DNA of 64,000 bases from Candidatus Nitrosocosmicus oleophilus (GCF_000802205.1 NZ_CP012850.1:186001-250000); one strand, 5' to 3'. Shown: positions 18,310 through 28,585, counted from the stretch's first letter. The notes: generated by a model from the sequence alone, not told the origin. Numbers and translations are program-made.

Positions 18310-19701
18310 TTGAAATTGCCATTGATTGTCACTACAAGTATTATTAACAGAAAAACGTACTTAATGACATTTATTGTTTGGGCAATAATAATAACCGATG
18401 TCATCTTTGGCACCTTTTTTGACGTTTTAGGGAAGCCTCTCACTTCTTCTTTTGGTATAATATTATTTATGATAATGAGTATTCTGGTATTTTTTGCATG
18501 TTTGTACGCCCTTAGAGATTATATGATTGCATTGCGCAAAAACTTTGAAGCTCCTACGTTTTTTAATAGGCTATACAAAGCAACTCCTATTTTTATTTAT
18601 GCTCTTTTAGTCATCTTTGGAATCATAATTGTTGAAATGGTGTTATTTTCACAATATAGTACTTACCTGCTAATTCTACTTCTCCTAATAAGTACGGTAT
18701 CTATCTTGTTCTTTGGTTTTCGCACATACAAATTCTTATCATGGTTCAGTTTGAGTGTCAAAAAACGACATAATATCATGATATTGGCATTTGGTATATC
18801 ATCGATGCTCCTTTGTATCAGCACTATAGTCGCTATCACACTCGATATAAAACAATTAGTCGTTTCAAGACCGCCCACGATAGATTCAGATTTCCCCGCT
18901 AGTAATTCCATGGCTAGCAGACAATTAACTAGTATAGAACTTGTTATTCACCTCTACGGGTTTCTTGTCCCTCAAGTTACTGCAATTGCTATCGCAGAAA
19001 CAGTTGCTGTTGCATTTTTCCTTCGTTACTTTAAGGATCGAATAGGGAAAAAAATATTTTGGATACTTATAATTTTACCCCCTACACTTTTTTTAACTGG
19101 TGTATTTGGTCCTCAATTTTTAAAGTCAACTGGAAGTGAATTCGTATATATGGAGTCGAGGTTTCTTATTTTTAGGATAATAGGTACCGCAGGATGGATT
19201 GCAGCTGATTTTGTAATAGCTTATGCATATATTTTAGTAGCGAAAAGTCTTAGACGACAGATTTCCTCTTCCCCTATTATTAACTATTTAATTATAGCAG
19301 CATTAGCAACCATTTTAATTTCTCCAACGACCAATAACTGGATAACAAACAATTCATATCCGCCTTTTGGAGCAATCCAACGTGCTTTTATTGTGTTTGC
19401 TTCTTTTCTTTTTACCATTGGAATATACGCTGTTGCGTTGTCAGTGGCTCAAGATGCAGAATTGCGTCAGTTAGTCAGAAAATATGTAAAGGAGTATGCT
19501 CTTTTAGATACTTTAAGTAATGCAGAGGAGAATGCAGAGAAGATACGAAATGTTGTAAAATTAATCCGTCAACACGCAGACATTTTGGAAAAAAAAACGC
19601 AAGTAACATCTACAATGCTAGATGATAAAGAAATTAGACGTTATTTAGAGATTGTAATTATGGAGACTGGAGCAAAAGAGAACAGGGGTGGAAAAGGGTG
19701 A
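18310..19701 (+). CDS. multi-pass membrane protein of unknown function
   Basis: 463 residues with about nine to ten hydrophobic helices through residue ~385, then a soluble helical tail (VRKYVKEYALLDTLSNAEE ... IRRYLEIVIMETG) of about 75 residues. The arrangement suggests a membrane sensor with a cytosolic output stalk, but no kinase or cyclase domain follows. Start TTG at 18310; ATG at 18364 would shorten it by 18 residues. No family recognised. Confidence 0.75.
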   Translation: MKLPLIVTTSIINRKTYLMTFIVWAIIITDVIFGTFFDVLGKPLTSSFGIILFMIMSILVFFACLYALRDYMIALRKNFEAPTFFNRLYKATPIFIYALLVIFGIIIVEMVLFSQYSTYLLILLLLISTVSILFFGFRTYKFLSWFSLSVKKRHNIMILAFGISSMLLCISTIVAITLDIKQLVVSRPPTIDSDFPASNSMASRQLTSIELVIHLYGFLVPQVTAIAIAETVAVAFFLRYFKDRIGKKIFWILIILPPTLFLTGVFGPQFLKSTGSEFVYMESRFLIFRIIGTAGWIAADFVIAYAYILVAKSLRRQISSSPIINYLIIAALATILISPTTNNWITNNSYPPFGAIQRAFIVFASFLFTIGIYAVALSVAQDAELRQLVRKYVKEYALLDTLSNAEENAEKIRNVVKLIRQHADILEKKTQVTSTMLDDKEIRRYLEIVIMETGAKENRGGKG

Positions 19702-19959
19702 CAGTACAGTCGGTGTATAGCTTTAAGCCAAGGATATTTTAACAGGGCAGTTTAGATTAACCAAAGTAATTCGAATAGAATCGAAAACTATGATGGCAGT
19801 ATTCTGGCAAAATAGCAGAGTTTACTTCCAAAAGTATCAATAACCTAATTAAAAAGGGTGAAAAAGATGTAAAAGAGATCCTCAAATAATTAGTATCACA
19901 AAGTAGATTTTGTTTTAATTAATATAGGTAATCAGTTATCATTGATTGATAATATTTTA

Positions 19960-20115
19960 TAACCGTGAAAATACGATTCAAGATTGAATAGAACTAGAAT
20001 TATTATGACATGAACGCCTTTAAAAAGATTCAAATCCTGTCTTGACATAATATCATTATCAAATACGGTATCATCGCGTTTGGGCGCGTAGGGAGATTGT
20101 TCAAGGTTAAATCTG
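19960..20115 (+). repeat. composite dispersed repeat (B-type, linker, B-type)
   Basis: ATACGATTCAAGATTGAATA, linker with GATTCAAATCCTG and CATAATATCATTATC, then TTTGGGCGCGTAGGGAG and TTCAAGGTTAAATC. A remnant of a DHFR-like gene end follows immediately, as at 52.2 kb. Confidence 0.8.
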
Positions 20116-20149
20116 AGCGGGGTAAATAAGATTGTAAAAGCAAACGACA

Positions 20150-20225
20150 TCTTACTTTTAATTTTTCTTTATCTCATAGTAGAGTAAAACTAGACCGTAG
20201 TCAAACTCCTTTGATTCAATCTTCA
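20150..20225 (-). pseudogene. remnant of the 3' end of a DHFR-like gene
   Basis: About 70 bases closely match the last codons of the gene at 52211 (TTTTTCTTTATCTCATAGT, then GAGTAAAACTAGACCG and TTTGATTC). The rest of the gene is missing. The same B-type repeat lies just upstream on the + strand in both places, so element and gene end were copied together. Confidence 0.65.
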
Positions 20226-20292
20226 ATCAAAGGTAAAAATTAATTTAATCAATTATTTTGTTTATAAGCAAACCTGCTGTAGATGTATTATA

Positions 20293-20496
20293 ATGGCACT
20301 GAACCAACAAAAAAATAACAAAATATTTACAAAGATAAGAAAGAAAATGAGCCAAATACAAAACGACAGATTAAATTTACAAAAAGTACATCAAATTGCA
20401 AGAATAGTCAGTCCAGATGATAGATTGACCAAATATACTATTCCCGGGATGATAAAATGGCTAAAGACAATGGAATTAATGGAGAAGATGAAATAA
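20293..20496 (+). CDS. small basic protein
   Basis: 67 residues; ATG start; strongly basic and helical (KIFTKIRKKMSQIQNDRLNL, then P-D-D-R-L-T-K-Y-T-I-P-G-M-I-K-W-L). Could bind nucleic acid, but no family is recognised. Confidence 0.5.
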   Translation: MALNQQKNNKIFTKIRKKMSQIQNDRLNLQKVHQIARIVSPDDRLTKYTIPGMIKWLKTMELMEKMK

Positions 20497-20812
20497 GTTC
20501 ATTTATGATGTTTAGTGTTGAACATAAAAATAGAGTTACATATTATTTCCTTTATTTTTAAGGTTCGAGTTCGGAAGAACAATTGTCTAAGATTCTATGT
20601 AAAATAAAGAAAATGTTTCTATTATCATTTTTTCAATCTTAAGACTTAGTGTTTTGTTGACTGTTTCGGTCAATCGGACCAATACAATTTATTAGAATTG
20701 TAATAAATTTATTTACATGTATAAACACAATCTTGATAAAAATCATGGGAAACATAAAATTTAGAAATTATTTAAATACTAATAAGTTCTCGCTAATAAG
20801 TATTGAGCATAG
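20497..20812. other. gene-free stretch
   Basis: AT-rich spacer; no repeat or gene recognised. A TATA-like AAATTATTTAAAT precedes the cupin gene. Confidence 0.4.
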
Positions 20813-21301
20813 ATGAGCAATAAAAACGATAATGAAGTTCCTCCACAAGATTACAAACCTATTGAACAATATATCCTAAATGGAATAAGTTACAAAATTA
20901 TTGTATCAGGCAATCAAACTGAGAACAAGTATTCCATAATTGAAATTACGTTTCCCCCAGGTGAAGAGTCAGAAATACCATTACACAAGCACGGAAATGA
21001 ATCATTGGTAATGCACGTCATTGAAGGCAATTTTTCCTTTAGATATGATAAAGAAACTCTTGAGGGAAATCAAGAAACTGTGTTAAGATTTGAAAAAGAC
21101 ATAAGTCATTCTTACAGAAAAATTGGAAAAGATCAAGGCAAACTGCTTGTAACTTATACTCCTGCCGGATTGGAAGACTTTTTTAGAGAATTAGGAACAT
21201 CCAAAATTGAGGATTCAAAAAAATCTATACAATTTGATCCAGTCATAATTCATCTGTTAGAGAGCAACTACAACTGGAGATTCATTTTTGAATCGGATTA
21301 A
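20813..21301 (+). CDS. cupin-domain protein
   Basis: 162 residues; ATG start. Cupin motif 1 is visible: P-L-H-K-H-G-N-E (His 58, His 60, Glu 63 as metal ligands), then V-I-E-G-N-F-S-F and the second motif around S-H-S-Y (His 99). A C-terminal ~45-residue helical part follows (GLEDFFRELG). A single-domain cupin of unknown substrate, cytosolic. Confidence 0.88.
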   Translation: MSNKNDNEVPPQDYKPIEQYILNGISYKIIVSGNQTENKYSIIEITFPPGEESEIPLHKHGNESLVMHVIEGNFSFRYDKETLEGNQETVLRFEKDISHSYRKIGKDQGKLLVTYTPAGLEDFFRELGTSKIEDSKKSIQFDPVIIHLLESNYNWRFIFESD

Positions 21302-21334
21302 ATCTGAGAATTATTGATTATATATTAAGATATT

Positions 21335-21595
21335 TTAAAAAAAGTGTGTGGATATATTGTGTATTATAACCGATTGGTGAATTTCTTTTTCTAATGCATC
21401 TTTTAATAGTCGGACGTGCTTTTCTCTATCTTGCTTTATTGTTTTCCACATATCTGCTAGATCTTGTCGTCCATCCTTTTCTGCATCTTGTATATACTTG
21501 CCTATAGTATCGTATAGAAAATCAGCATCTTTTCCCAAAGTTCGCAATATATCATAAGCTCTATTCGTTAGGCCTGTATCGGTAATGTGAGACAC
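21335..21595 (-). CDS. small helical protein
   Basis: 86 residues from GTG at 21593. All-helical, with motifs like a ferritin/DUF2383-type bundle (RAYDILRTLGKDADFLYDTI ... REKHVRLLKDALEKEI). It lacks the full E-x-x-H pairs of ferritins. Convergent with the cupin gene. Function unknown. Confidence 0.6.
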   Translation of the reverse strand: MSHITDTGLTNRAYDILRTLGKDADFLYDTIGKYIQDAEKDGRQDLADMWKTIKQDREKHVRLLKDALEKEIHQSVIIHNISTHFF

Positions 21596-21831
21596 GTATT
21601 ATAATAGAACTATTGGTTTTTATGTTTTGTTGATTGCTGGTCTTGTATTATGACTAATGCGAAATACTCATGAAATGAAATCATACTTGTCATAATAACT
21701 AGTATTATGAGAGACAAAAATAGTACATCTTGTTTGATCATTTGTCTACATTGTGGTGTCGCTAAGTGATATGAGTTGAATTCTAGTCAACCTCTGAATA
21801 TTTCATATTTGTTTGACTGCAACTAGCTAGA

Positions 21832-21975
21832 CAGGATTCGAGATGGAAACCCATCTGAAATTGATTGGACATTACCGTATGGAAAAAAATACAAATCCTC
21901 GAATTATAATATCATTACCATACAAAAGATCATTAAGTTGGCGAGTGGAGATACGATTTAAGGTTTAATATTAGC
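21832..21975 (+). repeat. composite dispersed repeat, first unit degenerate
   Basis: GGATTCGAGATGGAAACCC, linker with ACAAATCCTCG and TATAATATCATTACC, then GGCGAGTGGAGATACG and ATTTAAGGTTTAA. It lies in the 590-base gap 21596-22186, where nothing else is seen. Confidence 0.65.
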
Positions 21976-22186
21976 CATATACAAAGTTTACAACTGTATA
22001 TCAAGAACCTATTCTTTTTGTTGATTGCTATGGACTTTTAAATGGCTCTTAGATATGCCATATTACTATTACCTGATTGTAGAGTAACAATAAATTGCTA
22101 TTATAAAATATATATTATCGAACTCTTAACTCTTAACAAAATACTAGAAATAATGAATTTCTTTTCCAAAATTAGGCAAGACTAAA

Positions 22187-22786
22187 ATGAGTAGTATGTT
22201 TTGTAATAGTAATTATGTTTTAACTACGGTATCAACAGTCAGTTTCATACTGCTTTTTTCAACAATTACAAATCCACTATTGGGATGTGACTTGGACGAT
22301 GTAAAATCATCAATAGCATATGAAGAGGCGATAGACGAATTCGATTTGCCAGCAAATACCAAAAACTTTATCATGGAACTTGACAATGGATTAATTGCAA
22401 ACTATTACCTTGCGCTTAATCAAACTTTTGTTTTTGATGGCGTATCAGGTGTGATTACAGAACAGAATGATAAAGGCGATGAGGGTAATGACGGGGATGG
22501 TAAAAAGAAGATTAAATATTACGTAGACGTTACGGTAACAACAATCTACTCTTACCCACAGGCACAAGGTAAATCTCAAGATCCACGAAATGATCCCAAG
22601 TATGATTCAATTGACTGGCAGGATGATGATCCAGAAAAAAACTTATCGATAGAGGAAATGGATGAGATACTTGAAGAGCAAGAACAAGAGGAACAGGATA
22701 ACGACAATGACAATGAAGGCTCAAACGATGAAACCAGCGATAGTAGTAATGGACTAGATGATAGTGGTGGAGATGATAACTCTTAG
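22187..22786 (+). CDS. secreted protein with acidic tail
   Basis: 199 residues; ATG start. Signal segment (residues about 10-33) with a Cys at position 34 (L-L-G-C), which could be a lipoprotein-like anchor. The mature part has a compact beta region (LIANYYLALNQTFVFDGVSG, YYVDVTVTTIYSY) then a Glu/Gln/Asp/Asn/Ser-rich low-complexity tail. Unknown family. Confidence 0.65.
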   Translation: MSSMFCNSNYVLTTVSTVSFILLFSTITNPLLGCDLDDVKSSIAYEEAIDEFDLPANTKNFIMELDNGLIANYYLALNQTFVFDGVSGVITEQNDKGDEGNDGDGKKKIKYYVDVTVTTIYSYPQAQGKSQDPRNDPKYDSIDWQDDDPEKNLSIEEMDEILEEQEQEEQDNDNDNEGSNDETSDSSNGLDDSGGDDNS

Positions 22787-22851
22787 GGAATTGTTGAAAC
22801 AATTACTAAAAATTTAATTAAATAAATATTATTTTGTTATTTACTACATGT

Positions 22852-22882
22852 AGTAACAGTTCTCATTGTGGCAAATGCGTGC
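22852..22882 (+). repeat. dispersed repeat, 5' module only
   Basis: AGTAACAGTTCTCATTGTGG without a recognisable 3' module. Confidence 0.5.
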
Positions 22883-23034
22883 TGATATAGACATCTTTAT
22901 CAGGACTTTACATTAGATTGAACAAAGTTGAATTTAATAATTATGAAAAATATCATGATACTTTGTAATCCACCACATTGAGACACTATTTCAAGATATT
23001 ACTAAAAATACTTTGAATGAAAATCCTACTTTAG

Positions 23035-23856
23035 TCATTGTAAAAACGGTCTAAAATCTATTAATCCTGGAATATCCAACAGGTCGATTTCACTTGCCAT
23101 TTTAACGGCTTGCTCAGTTTCCCCATCCTCATTCATGCATTTATTGTAAAATACACAGTAGGGACACTTGTTGTTTCGTACTTTCATGTTAAGCCTGGGA
23201 AGTATAGATACATCATTTTCCTTTATGGCCTTTACAAACAGTTTTTTTCGGCGTACCATCTCGTTCTTAAGTAGTTCCCTGGCTATGTCGTCCTTGGGCA
23301 ACAAAACAGACCAGCTCTCAATTCTTGGACCCTTACCATCAAAGGGCCGGAAAAAATAATCGCCCTTTTCATCTGATTTTATCCACCGCATTTCCCTATT
23401 ACTATACCTGATTGATATAATCCCTTTTTCTATTCCGGTTATGGTCATATAGTAAAGTAACTGTCTAAGATATGATTTGAATCGTTCATCTGTGATATCC
23501 AATCTTTGAGTACTTTGAGTATCCTTTAACTCTATAATTACGTCTCTGTCCAAAATATCTGGATGTGCAATTAAACCGTCCAGTTCTAGATCAGCTTGTG
23601 CCACACCCATATTAGCTAAATCTGTGATTACAAATTCACTGGCCTCTCCCCTTATGAAATGATGTATAGATTCATCAGAAAGGGGCTCAAAATCCGGAAA
23701 CTTACGACCGTAATACTGTTTTCGAATACATGTAGAAGGTAAGATATCAGAAACATGTACCTCATCCTCAGACCTCTTTCTTTTTTCATACCTTGACCTA
23801 AGAGAATCCTTTAAAAGATCCGTAAATTCATGGTCTGAGCGAATAACTATGGTCAT
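23035..23856 (-). CDS. Cas4-like/RecB-family iron-sulfur nuclease
   Basis: 273 residues; ATG start. The Cas4 signature is visible in order: first cluster Cys at C43 (P-S-T-C-I-R-K-Q-Y-Y), PD-(D/E)xK nuclease residues D100 and E109-L-K111 (H-P-D-I-L-D then V-I-I-E-L-K), Q-L-L-Y-Y (motif QhxxY, about 132), and the C-terminal C231-x2-C234-x5-C240. The protein should bind a 4Fe-4S cluster and cut DNA. No cas1, cas2 or CRISPR array is in the window, so it is a solo Cas4-like nuclease, as known in other archaea. Confidence 0.88.
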   Translation of the reverse strand: MTIVIRSDHEFTDLLKDSLRSRYEKRKRSEDEVHVSDILPSTCIRKQYYGRKFPDFEPLSDESIHHFIRGEASEFVITDLANMGVAQADLELDGLIAHPDILDRDVIIELKDTQSTQRLDITDERFKSYLRQLLYYMTITGIEKGIISIRYSNREMRWIKSDEKGDYFFRPFDGKGPRIESWSVLLPKDDIARELLKNEMVRRKKLFVKAIKENDVSILPRLNMKVRNNKCPYCVFYNKCMNEDGETEQAVKMASEIDLLDIPGLIDFRPFLQ

Positions 23857-23951
23857 AATAGTACTATTTATCTACCTATTACAAATTAACATTACTTTAT
23901 TGTCTGTATCACCCCAAGTATTCTGATTCAAGATATCAAAAATAATAAAAT

Positions 23952-24059
23952 GGGCCAAAGGAAAAGATAAAAGAACTAATAGAAGTTGCACAAAAGCGAT
24001 CACCAGTATTTGACATAATTTCTAACCCAACGCCAATTGTAGTTACTTTGCAGGAATAG
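23952..24059 (+). pseudogene. remnant of an OsmC-family gene
   Basis: 35 codons (ELIEVAQKRSPVFDIISNPT then P-I-V-V) match the C-terminal end of OsmC/Ohr-type peroxide reductases, where a 'S-P-V-F-D-x-x-S-N-P' motif is standard. In-frame stops lie directly upstream; the rest is lost. Confidence 0.65.
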
Positions 24060-24176
24060 ATAGTAATGAAATTACAATCTATAGTAATCGTTCACAACAC
24101 CGAATTAAGTCTAAAGTGAACAGATGCAAAAAGCAAATAAAAGAATAAAAATCAGAATAAGGAATTTTGTATTAAA

Positions 24177-25067
24177 TTGACCAATATAGAACATGTTTTG
24201 AGATTAAGACCCGGAACCATAAATGATGCGCCGGAAGTTGGAAAAATAATTTTTGATGCATTTTCACAAATTGCAGACAAACATGGTTTTCCTCGCGAGT
24301 TCCCTACTGTGGATATCGGAATAAATGTAGCTTGTTCTTTTCTCTCTAACCCTGGATTCTATTCGGTAGTTGCCGAAGATATTGAGGGAGACGGTAACAA
24401 GGTCATAGGAAGCAACTTTTTAGATGAACGGTCAAATATGGTAGCAGGAGTAGGACCAATAACAATTGATCCAAAATTCCAGAATAAGGGAGCAGGTCGA
24501 CAGTTAATGAACAATGTAATAGAGAGGGCTAGAAACAAAAACTATCCAGCAATACGTTTGCTCCAAGCCTCATATCATAATCGATCATTAGCGCTTTATA
24601 CCAGATTAGGATTTGATGTTAAAGAACCAATCTCAACGCTGCAGGGAAAACCAATTTCAGCAGTCATTCCTGGAAGATCTGTCCGTGTAGCAACCGAGTC
24701 GGATTTGGAATCATGTAACGCAGTCTGCAGATCGATTCATGGCCATGATAGAAATGGTGAGCTCAAAGACAGTATAAAGCAAGGGATTGTCAAAGTAGTA
24801 TTGCACGGGGAAAAAATTACAGGCTATACAAGTGGATTGACATATTTTAACCACTCGGTGGGTTTTACTAATGACGACCTAAAGGCCCTCATAGCCTCAG
24901 AAACTGATTGTTATGGAGGACCCGGTATTCTTATTCCAAGTCGAAATGCCGAGCTATTTCGCTGGTGTCTTAACAATGATCTAAGATTAGTTCATCAACT
25001 TACCCTCATGACTACTGGGATGTATAACGAACCTGTTGGATACTACATGCCATCTATTTTATACTGA
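24177..25067 (+). CDS. GNAT-family acetyltransferase (two-domain)
   Basis: 296 residues from TTG at 24177. The first domain holds the acetyl-CoA motif: I-D-P-K-F-Q-N-K-G-A-G-R-Q-L-M (about residues 99-113) followed by AIRLLQASYHNRSLALYTRL. The second half (from about 165) is a degenerate GNAT-like domain ending P-S-R-N-A-E-L-F-R-W. Substrate unknown. Confidence 0.85.
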   Translation: MTNIEHVLRLRPGTINDAPEVGKIIFDAFSQIADKHGFPREFPTVDIGINVACSFLSNPGFYSVVAEDIEGDGNKVIGSNFLDERSNMVAGVGPITIDPKFQNKGAGRQLMNNVIERARNKNYPAIRLLQASYHNRSLALYTRLGFDVKEPISTLQGKPISAVIPGRSVRVATESDLESCNAVCRSIHGHDRNGELKDSIKQGIVKVVLHGEKITGYTSGLTYFNHSVGFTNDDLKALIASETDCYGGPGILIPSRNAELFRWCLNNDLRLVHQLTLMTTGMYNEPVGYYMPSILY

Positions 25068-25227
25068 AATCATGAGAACATTGACAGGTTTTATAACTTG
25101 TTCACAATGAGTCTTAAAATATTTTCTAAATCCATGTAATCCTTTAAAATCATGTTGTTTCTTTCTCTTTCTAGAATAGGGCTAACATCTTGTTGAGAAG
25201 ATATTTCACCTATAGGAATTTTTATCC

Positions 25228-25400
25228 CTTAATAGTATTAATCCGTAGGACACCTTTCAAGGTTGAATAGAATATAGAATTAATTTGACACGAATGTTTG
25301 GAAAAAGTTCAAATCCGGCGATTCATAATATTATCATTACCACATATAGTATCATTGATTTTGGGTGAGTAGGGATACGATTCAATGTTGAACATAGTCA
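25228..25400 (+). repeat. composite dispersed repeat (B-type, linker, B-type)
   Basis: ATTAATCCGTAGGACACC, TTTCAAGGTTGAATAGAAT, linker with AAAAGTTCAAATCCGGCG and TATTATCATTACCAC, then TTGGGTGAGTAGGGATACG and ATTCAATGTTGAAC. It is the main feature of 25068-25554. Confidence 0.8.
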
Positions 25401-25554
25401 CAAACTATAGTGGCATGGAAAAATGTAGAAACAAGTAGAATAGATTGTATAATTGATCAAAAAAAGATAAATTGGTTTGTATATATCAATAAGTGATATT
25501 GATTACCCAGTACGACTTTGACCAAATTAATTGATGCTGATATCAAGGATATTT

Positions 25555-27237
25555 TTAATTGTTTTTGTTATCCTTTGAGTCAGCATTTTGTTCTTCGTTA
25601 TTGTCTTCATTGGCATTGTTATTTTCCTCCGATCCCCCATTGTTTGCATTATTATCATTATTTGTAGAATCGGTATTGTCATTATCCAAAGATCCTCCAT
25701 TTTCTTGCTCATTTTGATTATCCTGGCTATCAGTAATCTCATCTATGCTGGCATCATCGCTTTCGCAACCTATGCCATCGCCATCAGTATCTAGATTATT
25801 TGGAGCGTCGCTTACAACTGATGTATTTGTTTCTCCGACGTCTCCACAGTTTATATCATCATTACTTTCATTTTGACTGCCATTAGTCAAAGTACTGTTA
25901 TTGTTTTCTGAATCCGTGGAATTATTTTGGCTACTGGTATCATTAGTTTCTTCAGATTTTTCAATTACTTCAAAAGTTGTTTTGTCAGTTTCTGTATCAT
26001 ATCCATCTGCATCGACATTTATCGTAACATCAAATGTCCCAGGTTTTGAATTTGGACCAATTTCATCTTTGAATGTTGCTACACCACCTTGATTTGTCTG
26101 GCCATTGCCACTTTCATCGTGTTCACCAGCATAAAATATCCTGAATGCCACATCGGCCCTTGCAATCTTTTCTCGTGTGTTTGCATCACTAACAGTTACA
26201 TCGATGGTTTGTACGTTCCCTCTAACTATAGGATCTTTTTCAACAGCTATAGCAATTTCTAAATCATTATTTGATGCGTCAGATCCATCAGAATTGTCAT
26301 TATCGGAACCCGAGGAGGATGACTGATCGCTATCACTATTAAAATTATTTCCTGTCGTAGATAAAGGATTAACGTTTAATGGAGAGTCCAAGAACAATCC
26401 ACTGTCAACAAATCCTCCAATAGGCTCAAGTGGAAACTTGGGATTCAAAGGGAAATTCATAGAACTCTGTACCGAATCAACGTTAAGTGAATAGAACTTG
26501 GCTTGGGATTTAGTCTTGTTATCGGTAATTGTAATATCAAAAGGTGCCATTTGGTTATTTGCAAGACTGCCTACATTTAGTCCAAAACTTTGTGTTCCAA
26601 TAACTCCAAGACTTGAATTATCATAAAATGTTGTAACAAGATTTAAGAATTGTTCTGGTGAAGGTCCTTGGTTAATTATGTTACCTGTAATGTGAGGGTT
26701 TCCAACATTGTCTAAAAATGAACTACTGCCGTTTAATATCAGTGTAGAGGGTTTTTCGATTGCAGGTTTAGATGTAGTAGAAAATTCCATAAAGTTAAAT
26801 TTGCCTAATATTTGAGGATCCTGTATTACTATATCAAACGGAGATAGTTCGCCTTGTCTAAGAGTTCCAATAGATGAAAAAGCAGAGTGGTTGCCAACTA
26901 AAATGTTATTGTTTGTATCAGATAAAAATGTAGTAACTAAGATATTTGTTTGAGGATCTGTTGAGGTGTTATTTACCTCACCTACAACATGGAAATTGCC
27001 AAAATCATCTACATAGGTAGAGGTGCTAACAATCTGGATAATATTATTGTTATTTGTAAGTTGAGCAAAAGCAGATTCTGTGATCCAAGAATCGGATCCT
27101 CCAGGGTAAGAAACTGTCATGAAAACTAAAGAAATCATAAATGATATCAAAATTAGAATGATTGAAAACGATTGCATAAGTTTATAACATAAATACAATA
27201 GTCTGATATCTAAGAATAAAAGTATAAACCTTCTCAT
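25555..27237 (-). CDS. large secreted protein: FxLYD-like repeats, Ig-like domain, Excalibur domain, acidic tail
   Basis: About 560 residues from ATG at 27237 (TTG at 27252 adds 5; ATG at 27177 would trim the N-terminus to the signal peptide). After the signal segment come two FxLYD-like domains (about 70-170 and 170-270; each has the D-x-x-G-x-x-H-V/I-x-G motif). An Asp/Ser/Asn linker follows, then an Ig-like or carboxypeptidase-regulatory-like domain (IDVTVSDANTREKIARADVA). Next is an Excalibur calcium-binding motif (D-T-D-G-D-G-I-G-C-E, about 490) and a 65-residue Asn/Glu/Asp tail. Likely a calcium-binding surface protein. Confidence 0.82.
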   Translation of the reverse strand: MRRFILLFLDIRLLYLCYKLMQSFSIILILISFMISLVFMTVSYPGGSDSWITESAFAQLTNNNNIIQIVSTSTYVDDFGNFHVVGEVNNTSTDPQTNILVTTFLSDTNNNILVGNHSAFSSIGTLRQGELSPFDIVIQDPQILGKFNFMEFSTTSKPAIEKPSTLILNGSSSFLDNVGNPHITGNIINQGPSPEQFLNLVTTFYDNSSLGVIGTQSFGLNVGSLANNQMAPFDITITDNKTKSQAKFYSLNVDSVQSSMNFPLNPKFPLEPIGGFVDSGLFLDSPLNVNPLSTTGNNFNSDSDQSSSSGSDNDNSDGSDASNNDLEIAIAVEKDPIVRGNVQTIDVTVSDANTREKIARADVAFRIFYAGEHDESGNGQTNQGGVATFKDEIGPNSKPGTFDVTINVDADGYDTETDKTTFEVIEKSEETNDTSSQNNSTDSENNNSTLTNGSQNESNDDINCGDVGETNTSVVSDAPNNLDTDGDGIGCESDDASIDEITDSQDNQNEQENGGSLDNDNTDSTNNDNNANNGGSEENNNANEDNNEEQNADSKDNKNN

Positions 27238-27325
27238 TACAATTGCAATCAAATGTAAAATGAGACAAGAAATAGATATTGATTATTTAACGTTTTTAAC
27301 ATTACTTAATCAACCAAAAGGAAAT

Positions 27326-27360
27326 CCGTGGGGATACGATTCAAGGTCGAATATAATAAA
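27326..27360 (+). repeat. dispersed repeat, B-type
   Basis: CCGTGGGGATACGATTCAAG followed by GTCGAATATAAT. The rest of 27253-27721 has no supported gene. Confidence 0.75.
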
Positions 27361-27721
27361 AGTCAAAAGTGATGACCGGTACATTATATGTAAACAAAAT
27401 CAAAGTCAACCATTACAAAGATCTAATGATTTAAGAGAAAGCAACATACATCGAATTTCAATACAGAGCACCTCTTGTCTAATCCGACACCATTAAATCA
27501 TTGATGGTTATTTGGGAACTCAATACTATCGTCAATTGCAAATATTCAGTTATTTAGGAAAATTGTGCTCATTTCTTTACTATGTCAAGTATTATAGGAT
27601 GATTGGACGATTGGGACAGTTATTTATTGAAAATTGTGGAGGACATATATCTAAGGAATCTATTTCACAATGATCAATCCAATACAAAAAGGTTTTTTGA
27701 TAAATAAAATAAATTAAAAGC

Positions 27722-28483
27722 ATGAAACCAGATACAGCCAACCATTTTTCCTCAAAATCCAGAGAATATTCTTACGCCAGACCAAAATATCCAGAGGATC
27801 TTTTTAAATTTCTAAATGAGATTACTCCTGTTAAGGATCTGGCTTGGGATTGTGCGACAGGAAACGGACAGGCCGCCATAAGTCTTTGCAAATACTTTAA
27901 AAAGGTGATAGCAAGCGATGCAAGCAAGAATCAAATTGATAATGCATTTGATCGAGACAACATCAACTATGAGGTGTTTCTTGCAGAGAAACCCAATATC
28001 CAAAGCAACTCTGTTGACCTAATCACTGTAGCGATGGCAGTTCACTGGTTTGACTTTGAGATGTTTTATCGAGAAGCCAGACGAGTAAGCCGAAGTAGTG
28101 GGATAATAGCATTATGGGCCTATGGAATGCAAAAAATTAGACCTGAAATTGACAAAATAAGCGAAAGACTTAATGTTGGCGGAGATATTCTCGGAAACTA
28201 TTGGCCAAAAGAAGTCAAATTTGTAAAAGAAGAATATAAAACAATACCGTTCCCTTTTAAGGAAATTGCTGTTCCCAAATTTGAGATAGAAGTAGACTGG
28301 AATCTTAACAATCTTCTTGATTACATGCAAACGTGGTCAGCAGTAAAAAGATTCTATGCGGAAAATAAATACGACCCATTGAGTGTAGTCAAAGAAGACT
28401 TGAAGAATTTGTGGGGAAAGGATGATGAAATAAAACTAGTTAAATGGGATCTAAACCTCAGAGTAGGAAATATCTATAGCTGA
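27722..28483 (+). CDS. class I SAM-dependent methyltransferase
   Basis: 253 residues; ATG start. The N-terminal F-S-S-K-S-R-E-Y-S-Y-A-R-P-K-Y-P is typical of this subgroup. The SAM-binding motif I is D-C-A-T-G-N-G-Q (residues 43-50), followed by V-I-A-S-D-A-S (motif II) and LITVAMAVHWFDFEMFYREA (motif IV). Resembles the trans-aconitate/UbiE-like group; acceptor unknown. Confidence 0.9.
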   Translation: MKPDTANHFSSKSREYSYARPKYPEDLFKFLNEITPVKDLAWDCATGNGQAAISLCKYFKKVIASDASKNQIDNAFDRDNINYEVFLAEKPNIQSNSVDLITVAMAVHWFDFEMFYREARRVSRSSGIIALWAYGMQKIRPEIDKISERLNVGGDILGNYWPKEVKFVKEEYKTIPFPFKEIAVPKFEIEVDWNLNNLLDYMQTWSAVKRFYAENKYDPLSVVKEDLKNLWGKDDEIKLVKWDLNLRVGNIYS

Positions 28484-28585
28484 TATTCTATTGCCATGCT
28501 GGGTTATTTTTTAACTTTAAACCTGACCCTTGTGGTGAATCATCTAATTGAGACAAATAAAGGATTAGATCTTATTATTACACCA

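Noticed and set aside
27260-27496. 78-codon + frame
   Set aside because: It spans a B-type repeat; protein not recognisable.
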